A stretch of 64,000 nt of DNA from Camphora micrantha (lineage: Eukaryota; Streptophyta; Magnoliopsida; Laurales; Lauraceae), in NCBI GenBank assembly GCA_003546025.1, contig QPKB01000002.1, positions 80,599,072-80,663,071 of the forward strand. The letters are read 5' to 3'. Below, piece by piece: positions 1-11,924 of this stretch; position 1 is the stretch's first letter, and every line of letters begins with the position of its first letter. The position numbers and the translations under genes are program-made. A model generated the notes under the pieces. The model ran no database searches, was not told the origin of the DNA, and worked only from the letters and a program-made list of their open reading frames with translations.

Positions 1-476
1 TAAAAAATTGAGGATGATTTCTTAATTGAAATCAGTCTCTTTCATATATAAGAATAGGCATAGAATAATTGTTTGTCAATTTGCAGTTTGACAAACCTAT
101 GATCAAGTGCTCAACTCAAACAATTGAAATCTCACCACCCAGAAAAAGAGATTTGGGTTATGCTTTTGGAATAAACAGAAGAAGAAAAATGAAAACAACC
201 AGAAGCAAGGATCTGTTTAGATGAGGAAGAACATGGAGAACTGTCCACATTTTGGTTTGTAATGTGAATGGTTTTTCCCTACTTGTTTTATCCACCCATT
301 TTCTTCACATCCAGTCTACTTCCAAGAGGCAGGAAATCCACTGAACCACCAAAGAGTTGTTTAAATGGGAGCAGAAACATAGCGACTCTACATTGTAACT
401 GAGATCTTTGACCATATTCTGTAAGTATGAATGGAGATTAAAATCGATAGGCCCAACCCAATGTTTGATTTAGTGT
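1..476 (-). repeat. Left arm of a large inverted repeat (partner 14328-14805)
   Basis: This segment is close to the exact reverse complement of 14328-14805, with only a few small differences by eye. It starts at the window edge, so its outer end is unknown. The partner arm stops at the N gap, so the inner end of the pair is also unknown. The first 65 bases recur in direct orientation at 15726-15785, as part of a terminal-inverted-repeat element. No coding content is recognised. Confidence 0.9.
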
Positions 477-568
477 AGATTAGAGTCAATAGTCAGAGTC
501 ATCATGTCAATATAAGATAAGGGCCTCTGGACTCTTTGTTATACATATCACAACTGTGCAAAATTAAT

Positions 569-1322
569 TTATCCCTAACCAAATGCCTTCCAAAAAAAAA
601 AAAACACATCATCACCCAATTCATAACAACAGGGAAAATGAATCCAAGGACATCAAAACGAAAAAAAATAAAAATATAACACACAAATAGAACCATATTG
701 CAACGTACAGAAATGGTCATCAAATCCAAAAAATAGAAAAAAAGACACCGAGAGGGGGAAAAAAAGGGAACCCAGAATGGAAAAAACAAAACCCTAAATA
801 ATAAAAAGGAAGAAGGAAGAATCTGAGAGGGAGAATACACACAAACCAAATCCGTTTCCAAAATCCCTTACAAAGTATTAAATCTTACCTTTAACAGAGC
901 AGCGTGGGTCGCACGGAGTAGCCGACGATGTTGAGGGAGACGGGAAGACCACAGAGGAGCCGATGATGTCTGAGGGTTTCTTTGAGGGAAACAGAACGAG
1001 AACCGACCATTAAGAAGTTGAGGAAGACCTGCCGAGGAGAAGCAACTACAGGAGTCGCGTCGCTGCGATGATGTTGAAGTGGGATTGAGAGGGCGTCTCC
1101 GATTGCAGATGAGAGAGAGCGTGGAGGTGCTATGGCCGTTTAGCTGAATGGAGAATGGGTTTTCTTCATTGGGATGGAGAAATGAAATGGGCGGGCTCAA
1201 TAATAAAAATGGGCGGGCTTTCAACAAATGGCGGGCTTGAAAACTCATTTCACCATTTGCACGCACGTGTGGTTGGCATGCTTGAGCGGAGATTACTCTA
1301 CACATGAGCTGAGGAGAGGGAT
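569..1322 (-). repeat. Repeated leader-exon-like block, copy 1
   Basis: This block of about 750 bp recurs in the same orientation at 23366-24139. Read on the minus strand, it looks like a plant 5' leader. A GC-richer first exon ends at 889 with a consensus donor (AAAG, then GTAAGATTT), followed by a T-rich intron-like stretch. Minus-strand reading frames through it are long only by chance and differ between the two copies, so I do not call a protein. It is probably a gene leader captured or carried by a transposable element. What it would feed into lies left of the window. Confidence 0.7.
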
Positions 1323-3175
1323 TCTCATATATATATATATATATAGATATATACACACTTACTTATCTACTACGATTTTATATATATATATATATTATAA
1401 AAGAGGAAAAGTTGCAAACTTTTATCACTACATCATTGTGGGGCCCACCCCCAAATATTATAAAATGCACTTTGTTTTCACTACACCACATGGCCCACTT
1501 ACTTGTGGGTCCATTTGAATGCAAGTATATATATATATATATATAGATATATACACACTTACTTATCTACTACTATTTTATATATATATATATATATATT
1601 ATAAAAGAGGAAAAATTGCAAACTTTTGTCACTACATCATTGTGGGGCCCACCCCCAAATATTATAATATAATATAATAATATATTATTATGAGAAATTG
1701 CAAACTTTTTCACTGCACCTTTGTGGGGCCCAACCCCAAATATCATAATGCAAACTTTTTTACTATACCATTGTGGGGCCCACTCCTAAATAGTATAATA
1801 TAATATAATAATATATTATTATGAGAAATTGTAAACTTTTTCATTACACCATTGTTGGGCCCACCCCCAAATATTATAATATAATATAATAATATATTAT
1901 TTTGAAAAATTACAAATTTTTTCACTACACCTTTGTGGGGCCCACCCCAAAATATTATAATGCAAACATTTTCACTACATCATTGTGGGGCCCACCTCCA
2001 AATATCTACTATCTGCTACTATTATAAAAAAGGGAAAGTTGCAAACTCTTTTTCACTACACCATTGTGGGGCCCACCTCCAAATATTATAATATAATATA
2101 ATAATATATTATTATGAGAAATTGTAAACTTTTTACTATAACTTTGTGGGGCCCAACCCCAAATATTATAATGCAAACTTTTTCACTATACCATTGTGGG
2201 GCCCACCCCCAAATAGTATAATATAATATAATAATATATTATTATGAGAAATTATAAACTTTTTCACTACACGTTTGTGGGGCCCACCCCCAAATATTAT
2301 AATATATTATAATATAACAATATATTATTATTATATTATAATAATAACAGAAAATCAATACCCTTATTATAAAAGAGAAGAGAAGTTGCATACTTTTTCA
2401 CTACACCTTTGTAGGCCCCCCTCCCCTAAATATTATAATAAAATATAATAATATATTCTTATTATATTATAATAATAATCATATAATATCTATGCCCTTA
2501 TTACAAAAGAGAAAAAAGTGTCGTGCTTTTTCTCCACACATCTGTGTGCCCCACTTAGTATTATGATATTATATATATACAATTTCTCCTCTTTTATAAT
2601 AGTAATAGATATATATAAAATAAAAGAAAACTACACACATGTGGGCCCTAATAAAAGAAAAGAACTTGTCATGCATTTTCTCTACACATCTGTGGGCCTC
2701 ACTTAGCAGAAGAACTTATCATGCTTTCTCTCTACATCTAGACATATGTGGGCCCCACTTAGTATTATTATTATTATATATATATAATACAAGAGAACTA
2801 CACATTTGTGGGCCCCACTTCATATTATTATATTATATATGTATAAAATAAAATAGAACTATACGTATGTGGGCCTCAGTTAGCATTATTATATTATACC
2901 ACTTAGTAGAAGAACTTATCATACTTTTTCTCTACACATCTGTGGGGCCCACTTAATATTATTATAATATCTATATGCCCCACTTAGTATTATTATACTA
3001 GATATATATATATAATAAAAGAGAACTACACATTTGTGGGCCCCACTTAGTAGCATAACTTGTCATGCTTTTTCTTTACACATCTGTGGGCCCCACTTAG
3101 TATTATTATATTATATTATATATATAATCAAAGAGAACTACACATCTGTGGGCCCCACTTAGTATTATTATATTT
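1323..3175. repeat. AT-rich minisatellite arrays
   Basis: Two families of degenerate tandem units follow one another. From about 1400 to 2330 the unit has GTGGGGCCCACC, then AAATATTATAATATAATA, then a GCAAACTTTTTCACTACA part, with about eleven GGGGCCCA cores. From about 2500 to 3175 a shorter unit has CTACACATCTGTGGGCCCC and then ACTTAGTATTATTATA, again about eleven times. TA and TATAGA stretches lie at 1323-1600. The same unit types occur inverted at 24140-24720. Arrays of this kind are common inside plant Helitrons. Confidence 0.85.
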
Positions 3176-3840
3176 CGATGAAATGCTTAGCTCAAATGAT
3201 CATGAAAAGGATTGTGTTTGAAGAATTTGTTCATTCGCTGCAAGAACTCAAATGAGAAATTTCAGTTGAGATTTTCATGTGTAAAAATTTTTAACTTAGA
3301 TCCCAATGCCTATAAAGACACGATTTGCTTGTCAGAGGAAGAGATGAGAATGCCAAAGATTGCTTGGAATCCTTGTGATTTGTTGTTTATTCGTTTAAAG
3401 CTATGAGTTGGATACTGTTTTGGTTGGTTAGTATTTTGTTTCACTGAATTTGGTATGTATTTGGTGCTAGGTTTTAGACAAATTTTTTTGGAAAATAGGC
3501 CGGACTATCAATTTATATTGAAATTGGTGAGTGTTTTGCCTAATCATGTATGGCCAGAAAAGGTTGGTGTTCAGCCTTTTTTTTAATTAGTTTCCTTCCA
3601 TATATCTTGTTATTCCATCTTCTTCTTACTTTTTCCTATTGAAGCTTTTACTAAATTTCATAAGAAAAATGAGTGATTGTAAATTACTTAATTTGCCAAA
3701 AAAAATGAGCTATATGTAAACTGGTCATTCTCCATTGGGATAGTTAATATTGAGTTTTTAAATGACTTTATTTTTTTCAAATTATCATACTAAAAGAGTA
3801 TGTTCCCTGCACGTGCATTGCAAGTGCAGGGCTCCGCTAG
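1323..3840 (+). mobile_element. Probable non-autonomous Helitron (3' terminus clear)
   Basis: The right end has the Helitron 3' signature. An imperfect GC-rich hairpin lies at 3805-3831 (CCCTGCAC arm against GTGCAGGG), followed by CTCCG and then CTAG at 3837-3840, with T next to it. That is the expected CTRR end and A/T insertion site. The 5' end is less certain. A TCTCATATATAT start at 1323 fits a plant Helitron 5' end but lacks a clean preceding A. The interior is minisatellite plus about 660 bp of unique DNA (3176-3804) with no Rep/helicase coding. Confidence 0.6.
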
Positions 3841-5349
3841 TATGAAAAAAGGGAAAACTTGAATACATGGTTTCCCTTCTTACCTGTGTGTGTCTCTTAA
3901 CTCTTGAGTCATGATGCCAGGACCCATGTCGAGGGAAGGAGTGTCGGCATGACTCGCGAAATTTTTTGTGAGGCCTTTGGGCGTGGCCCCTTCCGGGCGA
4001 GATTTGTTTGAGATGAGAAGAGAGATTCAATTCCAAGGGATTAGCTGAATGGCTGCAATTTTTTTTTCTTTTAGAACTAGAGGTGCGATTTTTTTTTCTT
4101 TTAGAACTAGAGGTCCAGCTTTCGATTCTCGATTCTTATCTCTTTAAGAATCGAAAGTTAAGTCCATTAGTGTTGGGGGGCCAATGGGCCATATGAGTTT
4201 TATCCAGTTTCTCTCTAGGTCCGGAGCTCTAGGCTCGGAGGGATTAGCCCAGCCCAAAAGTTTGGGAACCCTCTGTTAAAAAAAAAAAAAAAAAAACAAA
4301 AAAAGGAGAGATTCATGGATGAAGTTAACGCTGTCCACTAACCGACCCCACTTCTATCATCATCATTGTCAATGTGGAGATTTTTTAGATCCTCCGAGAA
4401 ATTTCCTACTCCAAAATTATGGTATGTGAACATTTGAGTGACCCTGACTTGGAAAACGGACCCCTCTTTTAGTTTTTATTACCCACCAAATCCAAAGTTA
4501 CAAGATACACGGGTAGAGGTGTAAGTCTGAGTGGGAGACACAAGCCCAGCATAGGCTCAGCACGGAAGGTAGTCCCCCGCTTGGTCATGCTGGGCAAGCG
4601 CCCCAAGCTTGCGGGCGGCACTGCTCAAGTACGGCCCACCCATGCCTAACAAACTGATTTTCAAATATAATCTATTTTTTAGAATGTATCATAGGTTTTT
4701 AAAGTAGTAACTTTTTATTTTTTTTCATTTATCATAATGTTTGAATTTCATTATATATTAATCCAAGTTCAAACTTGTAATTTTTTTGAACTTTTATAAC
4801 TTAAATTTCAAGAAAATATAATCTATTTGATGTATTTTTTCAAAACATCATTAGTGTTATTCTACTTATTTATTTCTCTTTATTTATTTATTTTAATGAA
4901 ATTAGTCCAAGAGTTTTAGTCCAAGCTCGTGTCCGTCCAAATCCAACTTGACAAAAAATAAATAAATAAAAGTGGGAGGTGGAGCCATGGGCCGCCAAAG
5001 GGCCGTGCTAGGCTAACCCCTAAAGGAGTGGGCACGGCACGACATGGCCCGTATAATTTTCATGGGTTGTGCCCCTATATACGGGTCATTGGGACATGCT
5101 TTCCTGAACAAATGGGTTAACTTAGGATTAACCTGCTTAACTATACATATCGGCAAAGCCTTCATGAGCACTTTGATTGCCCTCGGTTTCTTTTAAAAAT
5201 ATATATAATAATAATAATATATGAAAAAAAAAAAGAGACATATAGGCAGAGAATCAAGGATGAAAAATAAAAGGAGTCCAGCTCACAAGTCACAAGTACC
5301 CTGTCTCTCACCTCTCTCTGAATAACCCAAACCTTATACTTTGTTATCT
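3841..5349. other. Intergenic stretch, no gene seen
   Basis: No supportable gene. It contains a near-perfect tandem duplication of a 27-bp T-rich unit at about 4055-4112, and a 19-base A run at about 4279 that could be the tail of an old retroposed fragment. The GC-richer stretches at 4510-4640 and 4970-5100 are rich in GGCACGGC and GGCCCG words, like degenerate high-copy plant repeats. Confidence 0.6.
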
Positions 5350-5560
5350 TATCTCGAATTTGGATCCCCTATTTCATAGAAATAGGGAGATAGTTTTTCA
5401 TTTAATCCGCATTCATCAACCGTTTAAAATCTTATACCAGACCTCTCAAGAATGAAAAAATAATGAAGATATTTTACACCGTTGGTAAATGCGAATTAGG
5501 TGAGTCAGTATCTGTCTCCATGTTTGTACGAAATAGGGGATCCGGACTCATCTAATCTCT
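5350..5560. mobile_element. Foldback MITE, copy A
   Basis: The two halves are complementary. The left arm starts near GGATCCCCTATTTC and the right arm ends with its complement near GAAATAGGGGATCC. The similarity continues through about 70 bp per arm, including ATTCGCATT-like and ACCGT-like words. A related element is at 50043-50273. There is no coding capacity. Confidence 0.75.
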
Positions 5561-6176
5561 TGTGTTTCCTGAGTATTCATTGCACCTTACTTGAAGTCGG
5601 TTGAAGTTCCATAATATACAGCCTGGGAGAGACTGGTCCCATTGCTAAATTATGGACGTCTAAATGATTGGCTCTCACCTATCTCCAAAAGGTGGGCTAT
5701 CAAAGGTAATGGTCTAAATCTGGATCATGTCATCAAATGTGGTGGCAATTCTTGATCTTGATTACAAATGTGGTGTATTATTGTCATTTCTCATAAATTC
5801 TTTTATGGGAAAGACTTTATAGAAAGAATTGTAAAAAAAGTTTATACTTTTTTTAGACATTCAAATATTCATATACATTTTTTGAAAATGAGCTAGAAAT
5901 TTTATGTCCTTTTGAAAATTTTCCTATTTTCTTTTTGAAAAATAAGTTTGGATTTGGGTGGCCACTTTGGACGACTTGGTTAATAAATGTGTCTAGATAT
6001 GGATATAGGCGGAGTCTGTCATTATCAGATATGTCAACTTTGTTCAAACCCGATCTAACCTTACCTGACACACTACTCCTATAACCCACAAATCCAACCT
6101 GCCTTCCTATTGGTTTTCAGTTTACCAATTTTTAATTAGACTCGTGTGTCGTGAGGTAGTTATAGACTTTAGTTGA
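5561..6176. other. Intergenic, nothing recognised
   Basis: No conserved domain, RNA gene or element terminus was seen in this AT-rich stretch. Confidence 0.5.
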
Positions 6177-6371
6177 CATGCGTGTTTGGATAAGTGGTGA
6201 ATTGAATTTGTATACATTTGACATGATCCTTGGTCTTTATTGTCTGGATTATGGAGGCTTTACCCCCTTTGAATTTGTATACTTTCGATATGACCCTTAT
6301 TCGGACAATAAAAGACCAAGGATCATATCAAAAGTATATAAATTCAATTCACCACCCATCCAAACATGCCC
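6177..6371. mobile_element. Foldback MITE with ~70 bp inverted repeats
   Basis: The left arm (GTGTTTGGATAAGTGGTGAA onward) is the near reverse complement of the right arm ending in TTCACCACCCATCCAAACA. The internal words for CCTTGGTCTTTATTGTC also match. Total length is about 195 bp, typical of a hAT- or PIF-like MITE. The target duplication was not resolved. Confidence 0.75.
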
Positions 6372-7558
6372 TTACAAATTCACTAATAAGCGGGTCGCAT
6401 TCGGATTGAGCCGAAGCATTATACTATACTAAAGCCATGGGTTTTGGATTCTATTTTGACAGGGCAGTTGAAAATCCGACTTGTAAGTTATGTCAATGAA
6501 CATTGCACATTCTCTGCCTACTTCTAATGGTAACTACTCACTTATGCAACAACTTAAAACTACTTTATACTTTTTTTGTTTTCCTTGGCCTCCCTTATCT
6601 ACCAAATTTATATACATTTATGCTTATTCTCATACTCCCTTTGCATCCTACATCTCCTATTCATTTTCTACTCTTGCTCTTACATTTTTGAATCGGTAAC
6701 TGCTGTCACGGCATTTTTTTTTCTGTTTCTAAAAGATTACTTTTGTGTATAATGTGGATTTGCATATAATATATTTGCTAAATGACTAAAGTTAATAATT
6801 ATTTAAAGGTACCATGTTTTATTTTGACCATTGATGAAGAGAGGACCGACTTTGATTAATTCATTTCTTTTTTGATTCCTAACCCCTTTGCGGTGACTTT
6901 CTCTCTTTTTTCAAATTACCCATTTCCTAAGACAAAATCTAAAGGCAGATGCATTTTTGCTGAATGTAGATGCACATTTTTCAAAGGAAGGACAACTCAC
7001 TTCAAATACTGCAATGATGGTGACAACTCAGTTCTCCTACAGAGGAAGGAACGATGAGAATGAAAAGAGAATTGGGGATATTTACGGTTTTGCCATTGGA
7101 GGGAAGAGAGTGGAAGGCTGAGGTCCGACACGGGAGCTCAAAACGTGGAGAGATGCGAATATAATGATTAAATTATAGTAATGTTCCGGTGGTACGCGTA
7201 CTTACTCAAAATAATATTTTTTTAAATTAATTTTTGACCGGACATTTAAAAAAAAATTGTTACTTTATTTTGTTTGATTATTATATTTTCTAAATTCTAA
7301 TTATTTATTGACTAAAAAATTTAATCAATTATTATTTCAGATAAATTATCATTAATAATGAAAAAAAAGAAAAACATCCCTTAAAAAGAAATTAAAATAA
7401 ATACCTAAAAAATGAAAATAATGATAAAACGCTTATTTTGATCCCTAAACGATAGAATTGTGCAAAAAACCAACGTACATCATCGCACGCTGTGCGATGA
7501 GTTAAATTTATTTCAACGTTTTCCATCAAACTAGAGGATTCACGAAAATTTCGGAGAT
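6372..7558. other. Intergenic, AT-rich
   Basis: Only chance reading frames of 60-85 codons were found. The DNA becomes very AT-rich after 7200, ahead of the tandem repeats and the MULE. Confidence 0.5.
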
Positions 7559-8010
7559 CGTCAATTCTCTGACATGTGAATAATAATTTGTATATTCCTG
7601 ATACATGTAAGACCATTTTCAAGTTAATAATAATTAATATATTCCTGACATTTGCAATACAGTTTTTCATATAAATAATTAAGAGATTCCTGACCTTTGA
7701 ATCGGAGAACGTCAGTTCTCTGATATGTGAATAATAATTTGTATATTCCTGACACATATAAGATCATTTTCAAGTTAATAATAATTACTATATTCCTGAC
7801 ATTTGCAAGACAGCTTTTCATAGAAATAATTAAGAGATTCCTAACCTTTGAATTTTTCATACACATAATGAGTACATTCTTGACACTTTGTAATTTTTGT
7901 TTGAAATATTTAGTGGATTCTTAACATTTGCAAATTTTCAATGAAATAATAAGTAGATTCCTGACCTTTGTAATTATTCATAGAAATAATTAGTGGATTT
8001 CTGACCTTGG
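7559..8010. repeat. ~152-bp tandem repeat with decayed sub-units, upstream of the MULE
   Basis: The block beginning GTCAATTCTCTGACATGTGA at 7559 repeats at 7711 with high similarity. Shorter derivatives with ATTCCTGACCTTTG and CATAGAAATAATTAGTGG continue to about 8010. It lies just before the first exon of the MULE-OTU pseudogene, where subterminal repeats of the element would be expected. That assignment is inference. Confidence 0.75.
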
Positions 8011-8139
8011 TTCACATGTAATGTTCTTAACCTTTTTTTGTAGTAGCCTGTCTTGATTACATACTCTATAAATACTACTTCTTTGGACGAGATTTTTCCA
8101 AAAATTATTTGTTATCTTCTCAACTTCTCTAATCTACAT

Positions 8140-11122
8140 TTATGGTTTTCTCAATTCTCTTATCCCTTCGGATACTATTCGGTATTACGCTTCTTTGGAC
8201 GAACGTATTCAGTTATGGGGCAAAGATTTACGCTTGTCAAGTGATTTGGCTGAGGTAAATTTTTATTTAATATAACACTAACTAATTGTTGACTAAATTC
8301 GCACTAATTTTGCTAGTTAATGTGAAACAGGATGACCAATGCGAAGTGATTACAGCAGCATCAGAAAATATTCAAGTTCAAATTGATTATACGGAGCAGT
8401 TTACAACTAATATGGTATAATTAAAATTTTTATTTCTTAGTCATTTAAATCTGAATAAATACTAATTACTTTTTTCATTCTTAGGTATTTAAATGTCGCG
8501 AATAATTAATTCAATGGGCACGAGCAGTTTGGCGTGCAGTTGGATTTATTTTGACGATTGCAAGTTCGAATCAAGGCGAATTTAGTCAGAAGCCTTACTT
8601 GCTTATGCTATGTGAGAGAAGTGGACATTACCGGTCGATAAAGATTTCGTCGAAGAAGACTGGTACTAGAAAATGCAATTGTCCATTTCGTTTGAAAGGC
8701 ATTAAATTGGAGGTCAGGAATGATTGGGTATCAATGGTCGTCTGCGGGATCCATAATCACCCTGCTGCGTATTACATGGAAGGTCATTCGTACGCTGGCA
8801 GATTATCAGAGGATGAAACATGCATTATGATTGATCTGTCCAAAAATTTAGTAAAGCCACGTGACATACTATCCACATTGAAGGCGAGAGATCCACTCAA
8901 TGTGTCAACCATAAAAACCATTTACAATGCTCGTTAAAAACATCGAGTGGCAGAAACTACAGGGAGGTCTTAGATGCAACAATTAATGTTTAATCTTAAT
9001 AAGCATGATTACATTTCGTGGCATAGAAGTCATGGTGAATCAAACGAGCTTCAAGATTTATTTTTTGCTCATCCTTGTTCATTTGATTTGTTACGTGCTT
9101 TTCCTCATATAATTCTTATGGACACAACGTACAGGACTAACAGGTTCAATATGCCACTTTTTGAAATAGTCGGAGTTACATCAACAGAGTTGACCTTTTT
9201 CTGTTGCATTTGTATTCATCCAGTTCGAGAAAGAGGACAATTTTGCATGGGCATTAAGTTGTTTGTGTTCTACTATGGACGGGTGTTCATTACCGCGAGT
9301 GGTGTTGACTGACAAAGATTTAGTATTAATAAATGTTGTGGATCGTGTTTTCCCTGAGTCAATCACTTTGCCGTGCAAATGGCATATTGGAAGGAATGTA
9401 TTAACAAATTGTAAGAAGCTATTCGAAGAAAAGCATGTATGGGAGAGTTTTTACTCCAAGTGGTTTTATCTAGTGGATTCTGATACCATCGAAGAGTATT
9501 CCAACTGACTATTGAGCAATCATTTCGCAAATATCCTAAAGCACTCAATTACATCAAAACGATATGACTGAATAAATATAAGGAAAAATTTGTGAAAGCC
9601 TGGACCAACGGATCAATGCATTGCGGTAACAGGATGACGAATCGAGCTGAAGTCAACATGCAAGGTTGAAAAGGTATTTATGTAATTCAATGGGCAATTT
9701 TGAGTCCGTATGGTCACATGTTCATAATCTATTGGAGGCGCAATCCACATCCATTAAAGCATCGTTGGAACAAAGTGTCAATTTTGTGCGGCATGATTTC
9801 AGGCACTCATTATACGACGAACTGCAAGGTTTTGCTTCTTGTTCTGCAATGTATCACATTTTAGAAGAAACAAAACGTTCTCATATTGTTGGAGATGATC
9901 TTGAAACTCGTGGTTGTCAAATCCGATTAAGTCACGGTTTGCCATGTGCACATGAAATCTATACATATATCTCGGAGGGTCGTCCAGTTCCACTATCTTC
10001 TATTGATTTGTTATGGAGGAAGCTAGACTTCATGCCTACCGCTACAGTAGATGATGATGATTTAAACTGCAATGTTGAGTTAGAATTGTTGGCCGACCAA
10101 TTCAGAAAAAAACCTCAGTCAGTTAAACTTCGATGATTACAAAAATTATGTGAAATTATTAATTCCTCAACCACTTAACTTGCAGAGCCAGAGGTGAAGA
10201 AACAAGGTTGTGGACGACCTACTTCAAAGAAAAAAGATATTACATCGACTCGAAGAGATCCATTAGGATTTGAATATGCTGAGGCTAATGATTCGTTTTT
10301 TGTACCAGGTAGGTATAGTTTTGCATCTTCTTATGTTCCTCCAGCGCCACAACCTCGAAGATTTTCTACTGATATGCAGCTGGCGTTTGGTCAACATAAG
10401 AGCAGTGACCAGTTTCCTACTATTGTACATCCTAACTTTGCCCAGCATAGTTACATGGACCAGTTGCATACGGATTTGCATTCAAAGTTTGGCTCATGCA
10501 GTTACGTTGACCAATTTCCTGCCCGAATTTTGGTTCACGTAGTTACGTTGACTAATTTTCTACTAATTTCTATTCAGAGTATGGCTTACATAGTTACGTC
10601 CACCAGTTTCCACCTAATTTGCTTCCGTATATTACATCTGTGACCGATGTCATTGTTGATGAGAATTGTGGGTTTCGTAGCGTCGCTATGGCTTTATGTA
10701 TGGATGAAGGTCAAAATGCATGGGCTATTGTAAGGTATGGTATGCTAGCTGAGCTGAACAACAATGTTGATGAGTATGCATCCTTGTATAGAAGTTACAA
10801 AAGGCTTTCGCACATAAGAGAAGCGCTGACATTTTTTGAGTCAGATAAGCCTACACCATTGCTTCATTTGATGAATTTGCCAGGAATGGGTCACTTGATT
10901 GCGTCGTGGTATAATGTGGTTTTCATTTTAATTAGTGCATCATAGAGCATGATGTTTCTTCCTCTACAGTCTGCACCACCACCACCACACGAACAACATG
11001 TAATCTGCATTGGACATGTCAATCAGAACCACTTTGTGGAGGTATCATTGGTTCCCAATCTTCCAATGCCCCTTATCATGATTCAATGGGGTGCATACAG
11101 ACACCAATGTGCAGCACAATAG
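8140..11122 (+). pseudogene. MULE transposase-OTU protease fusion (decayed)
   Basis: This is a broken reading frame of a Mutator-like element. Visible exons are about 8140-8254, 8331-8414 and 8485 onward, all with GT/AG borders in a consistent phase. Domain order: an N-terminal FAR1/MULE DNA-binding part (8485-8935, with CNCPFRL and CGIHNHP); a DDE transposase core (about 9110-9470, with LMDTTYRTN and TDKDLVLI); a SWIM-type zinc finger (about 9900-9960, SHGLPCAHE); a repeat linker (about 10360-10640); and an OTU cysteine-protease domain (about 10640-11122) with the catalytic-Cys block DENCGFR and a histidine block HVNQNHFVEV. Inactivating changes include an in-frame TAA at 8503, a stop at 8935, a frameshift near 9260, a stop near 9507, breaks near 9570-9670 and 10135, a 10-bp deletion in the linker and a stop at 10943. 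Transposase-OTU fusions are known among plant MULEs as far as I recall. TIRs were not found. Confidence 0.85.
10360..10640 (+). repeat. 51-bp coding minisatellite (17-residue units) in the MULE-OTU linker
   Basis: AGTTAC cores at 10449, 10500, 10541 and 10592 are spaced 51, 41 and 51 bp. In the right frames they encode 17-residue units of the type FxxHSYVDQFPxNxxxx. A further unit lies upstream (FGQHKSSDQF) and a partial one before it. The 41-bp spacing is a 10-bp deletion that shifts the frame. One unit also carries a stop in place of the Gln of DQF. The repeats join the transposase half to the OTU half. Confidence 0.85.
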
Positions 11123-11920
11123 GCTTTAATTTATAAACAAAACTTTGAAGACTACAAGCGGAAATGGAATCCATCTACTGTATCCCAACCTACTGTACAT
11201 TTGGATACTGATTAGTATTGTTTGAAGACTATTTTGTTGTTGATTCTAATTAATATTGTTTGAAGCCAATCTAAACTATCCATTCTATGTTTTTCTGTTT
11301 TCTTTTTTTTTTCTTTTTTTTTTCACTTAGTAATTTTGACTGTGTTTGATTTAGTAATTTTTCATATTTATTATAATTTATTGTTATCTTAACATTATCT
11401 ATTTAATAATTTTTTAAATATTTCTTAATAAAAAGATAACCACAAATTATAAGATATAATCCTAAAACAAGTAATAATAATAAAAACAAAAAAAGAAAAA
11501 AATACGATTTAGACAAAAAAAATAAAAGTAATAATAATAAAACAAACAAAATAAAAAAAACCATTTAAACAAAAAATATATCAAAAATTATATGTAATAA
11601 TAATAAAACAAAAAAAATAGAAAAAACTGATTTAAACAAAAAAACCAAAAAATATAAAGTACACAAAAAAAATCCAAAAAAGTTTGTCAATCATATCATA
11701 AAGTAAACAGAATAAAAAAAATTAAATAAAATTAAATTAAAAAAATTTATTATCTCCTTCTTCAAATCCCATTAACAGGACCATGATAATAAAAAAAAAA
11801 GTAAAAAAAATTTAATAAAAAAATTAAAAAAATATTTGACAAGCCTCCCTTACCTTGACTCACTTGTCCATTTCAAATCTCCCATAATTATTTGTATGAA
11901 AAGGGAGAAAAAATGTATTT
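11123..11920. repeat. AT-rich downstream region with ~60-bp tandem repeats
   Basis: Three degenerate units of about 57-65 bp, each starting TAATAATAATAAAAC and containing a TTTA(A/G)ACAAAAAA part, lie at 11468-11660. The rest is A-rich single-copy-like DNA. No gene or RNA is recognised. It probably includes the 3' flank or terminus of the MULE, but no terminus could be fixed. Confidence 0.6.
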
Positions 11921-11924
11921 CAAA

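Noticed and set aside
868..1356. 162-codon minus-strand frame in the leader block
   Set aside because: The second copy of the block (23827-24180) has a differently broken frame and no domain is recognisable. It looks like non-coding leader DNA.
1400..3175. CRISPR-like regular repeats
   Set aside because: The units are degenerate, directly abutting AT-rich minisatellites without unique spacers, in a plant nuclear context.
10619..10945. OTU region as an independent host deubiquitinase gene
   Set aside because: It follows the MULE transposase and repeat linker in the same order and orientation, and carries stops. A separate promoter or start is not apparent.
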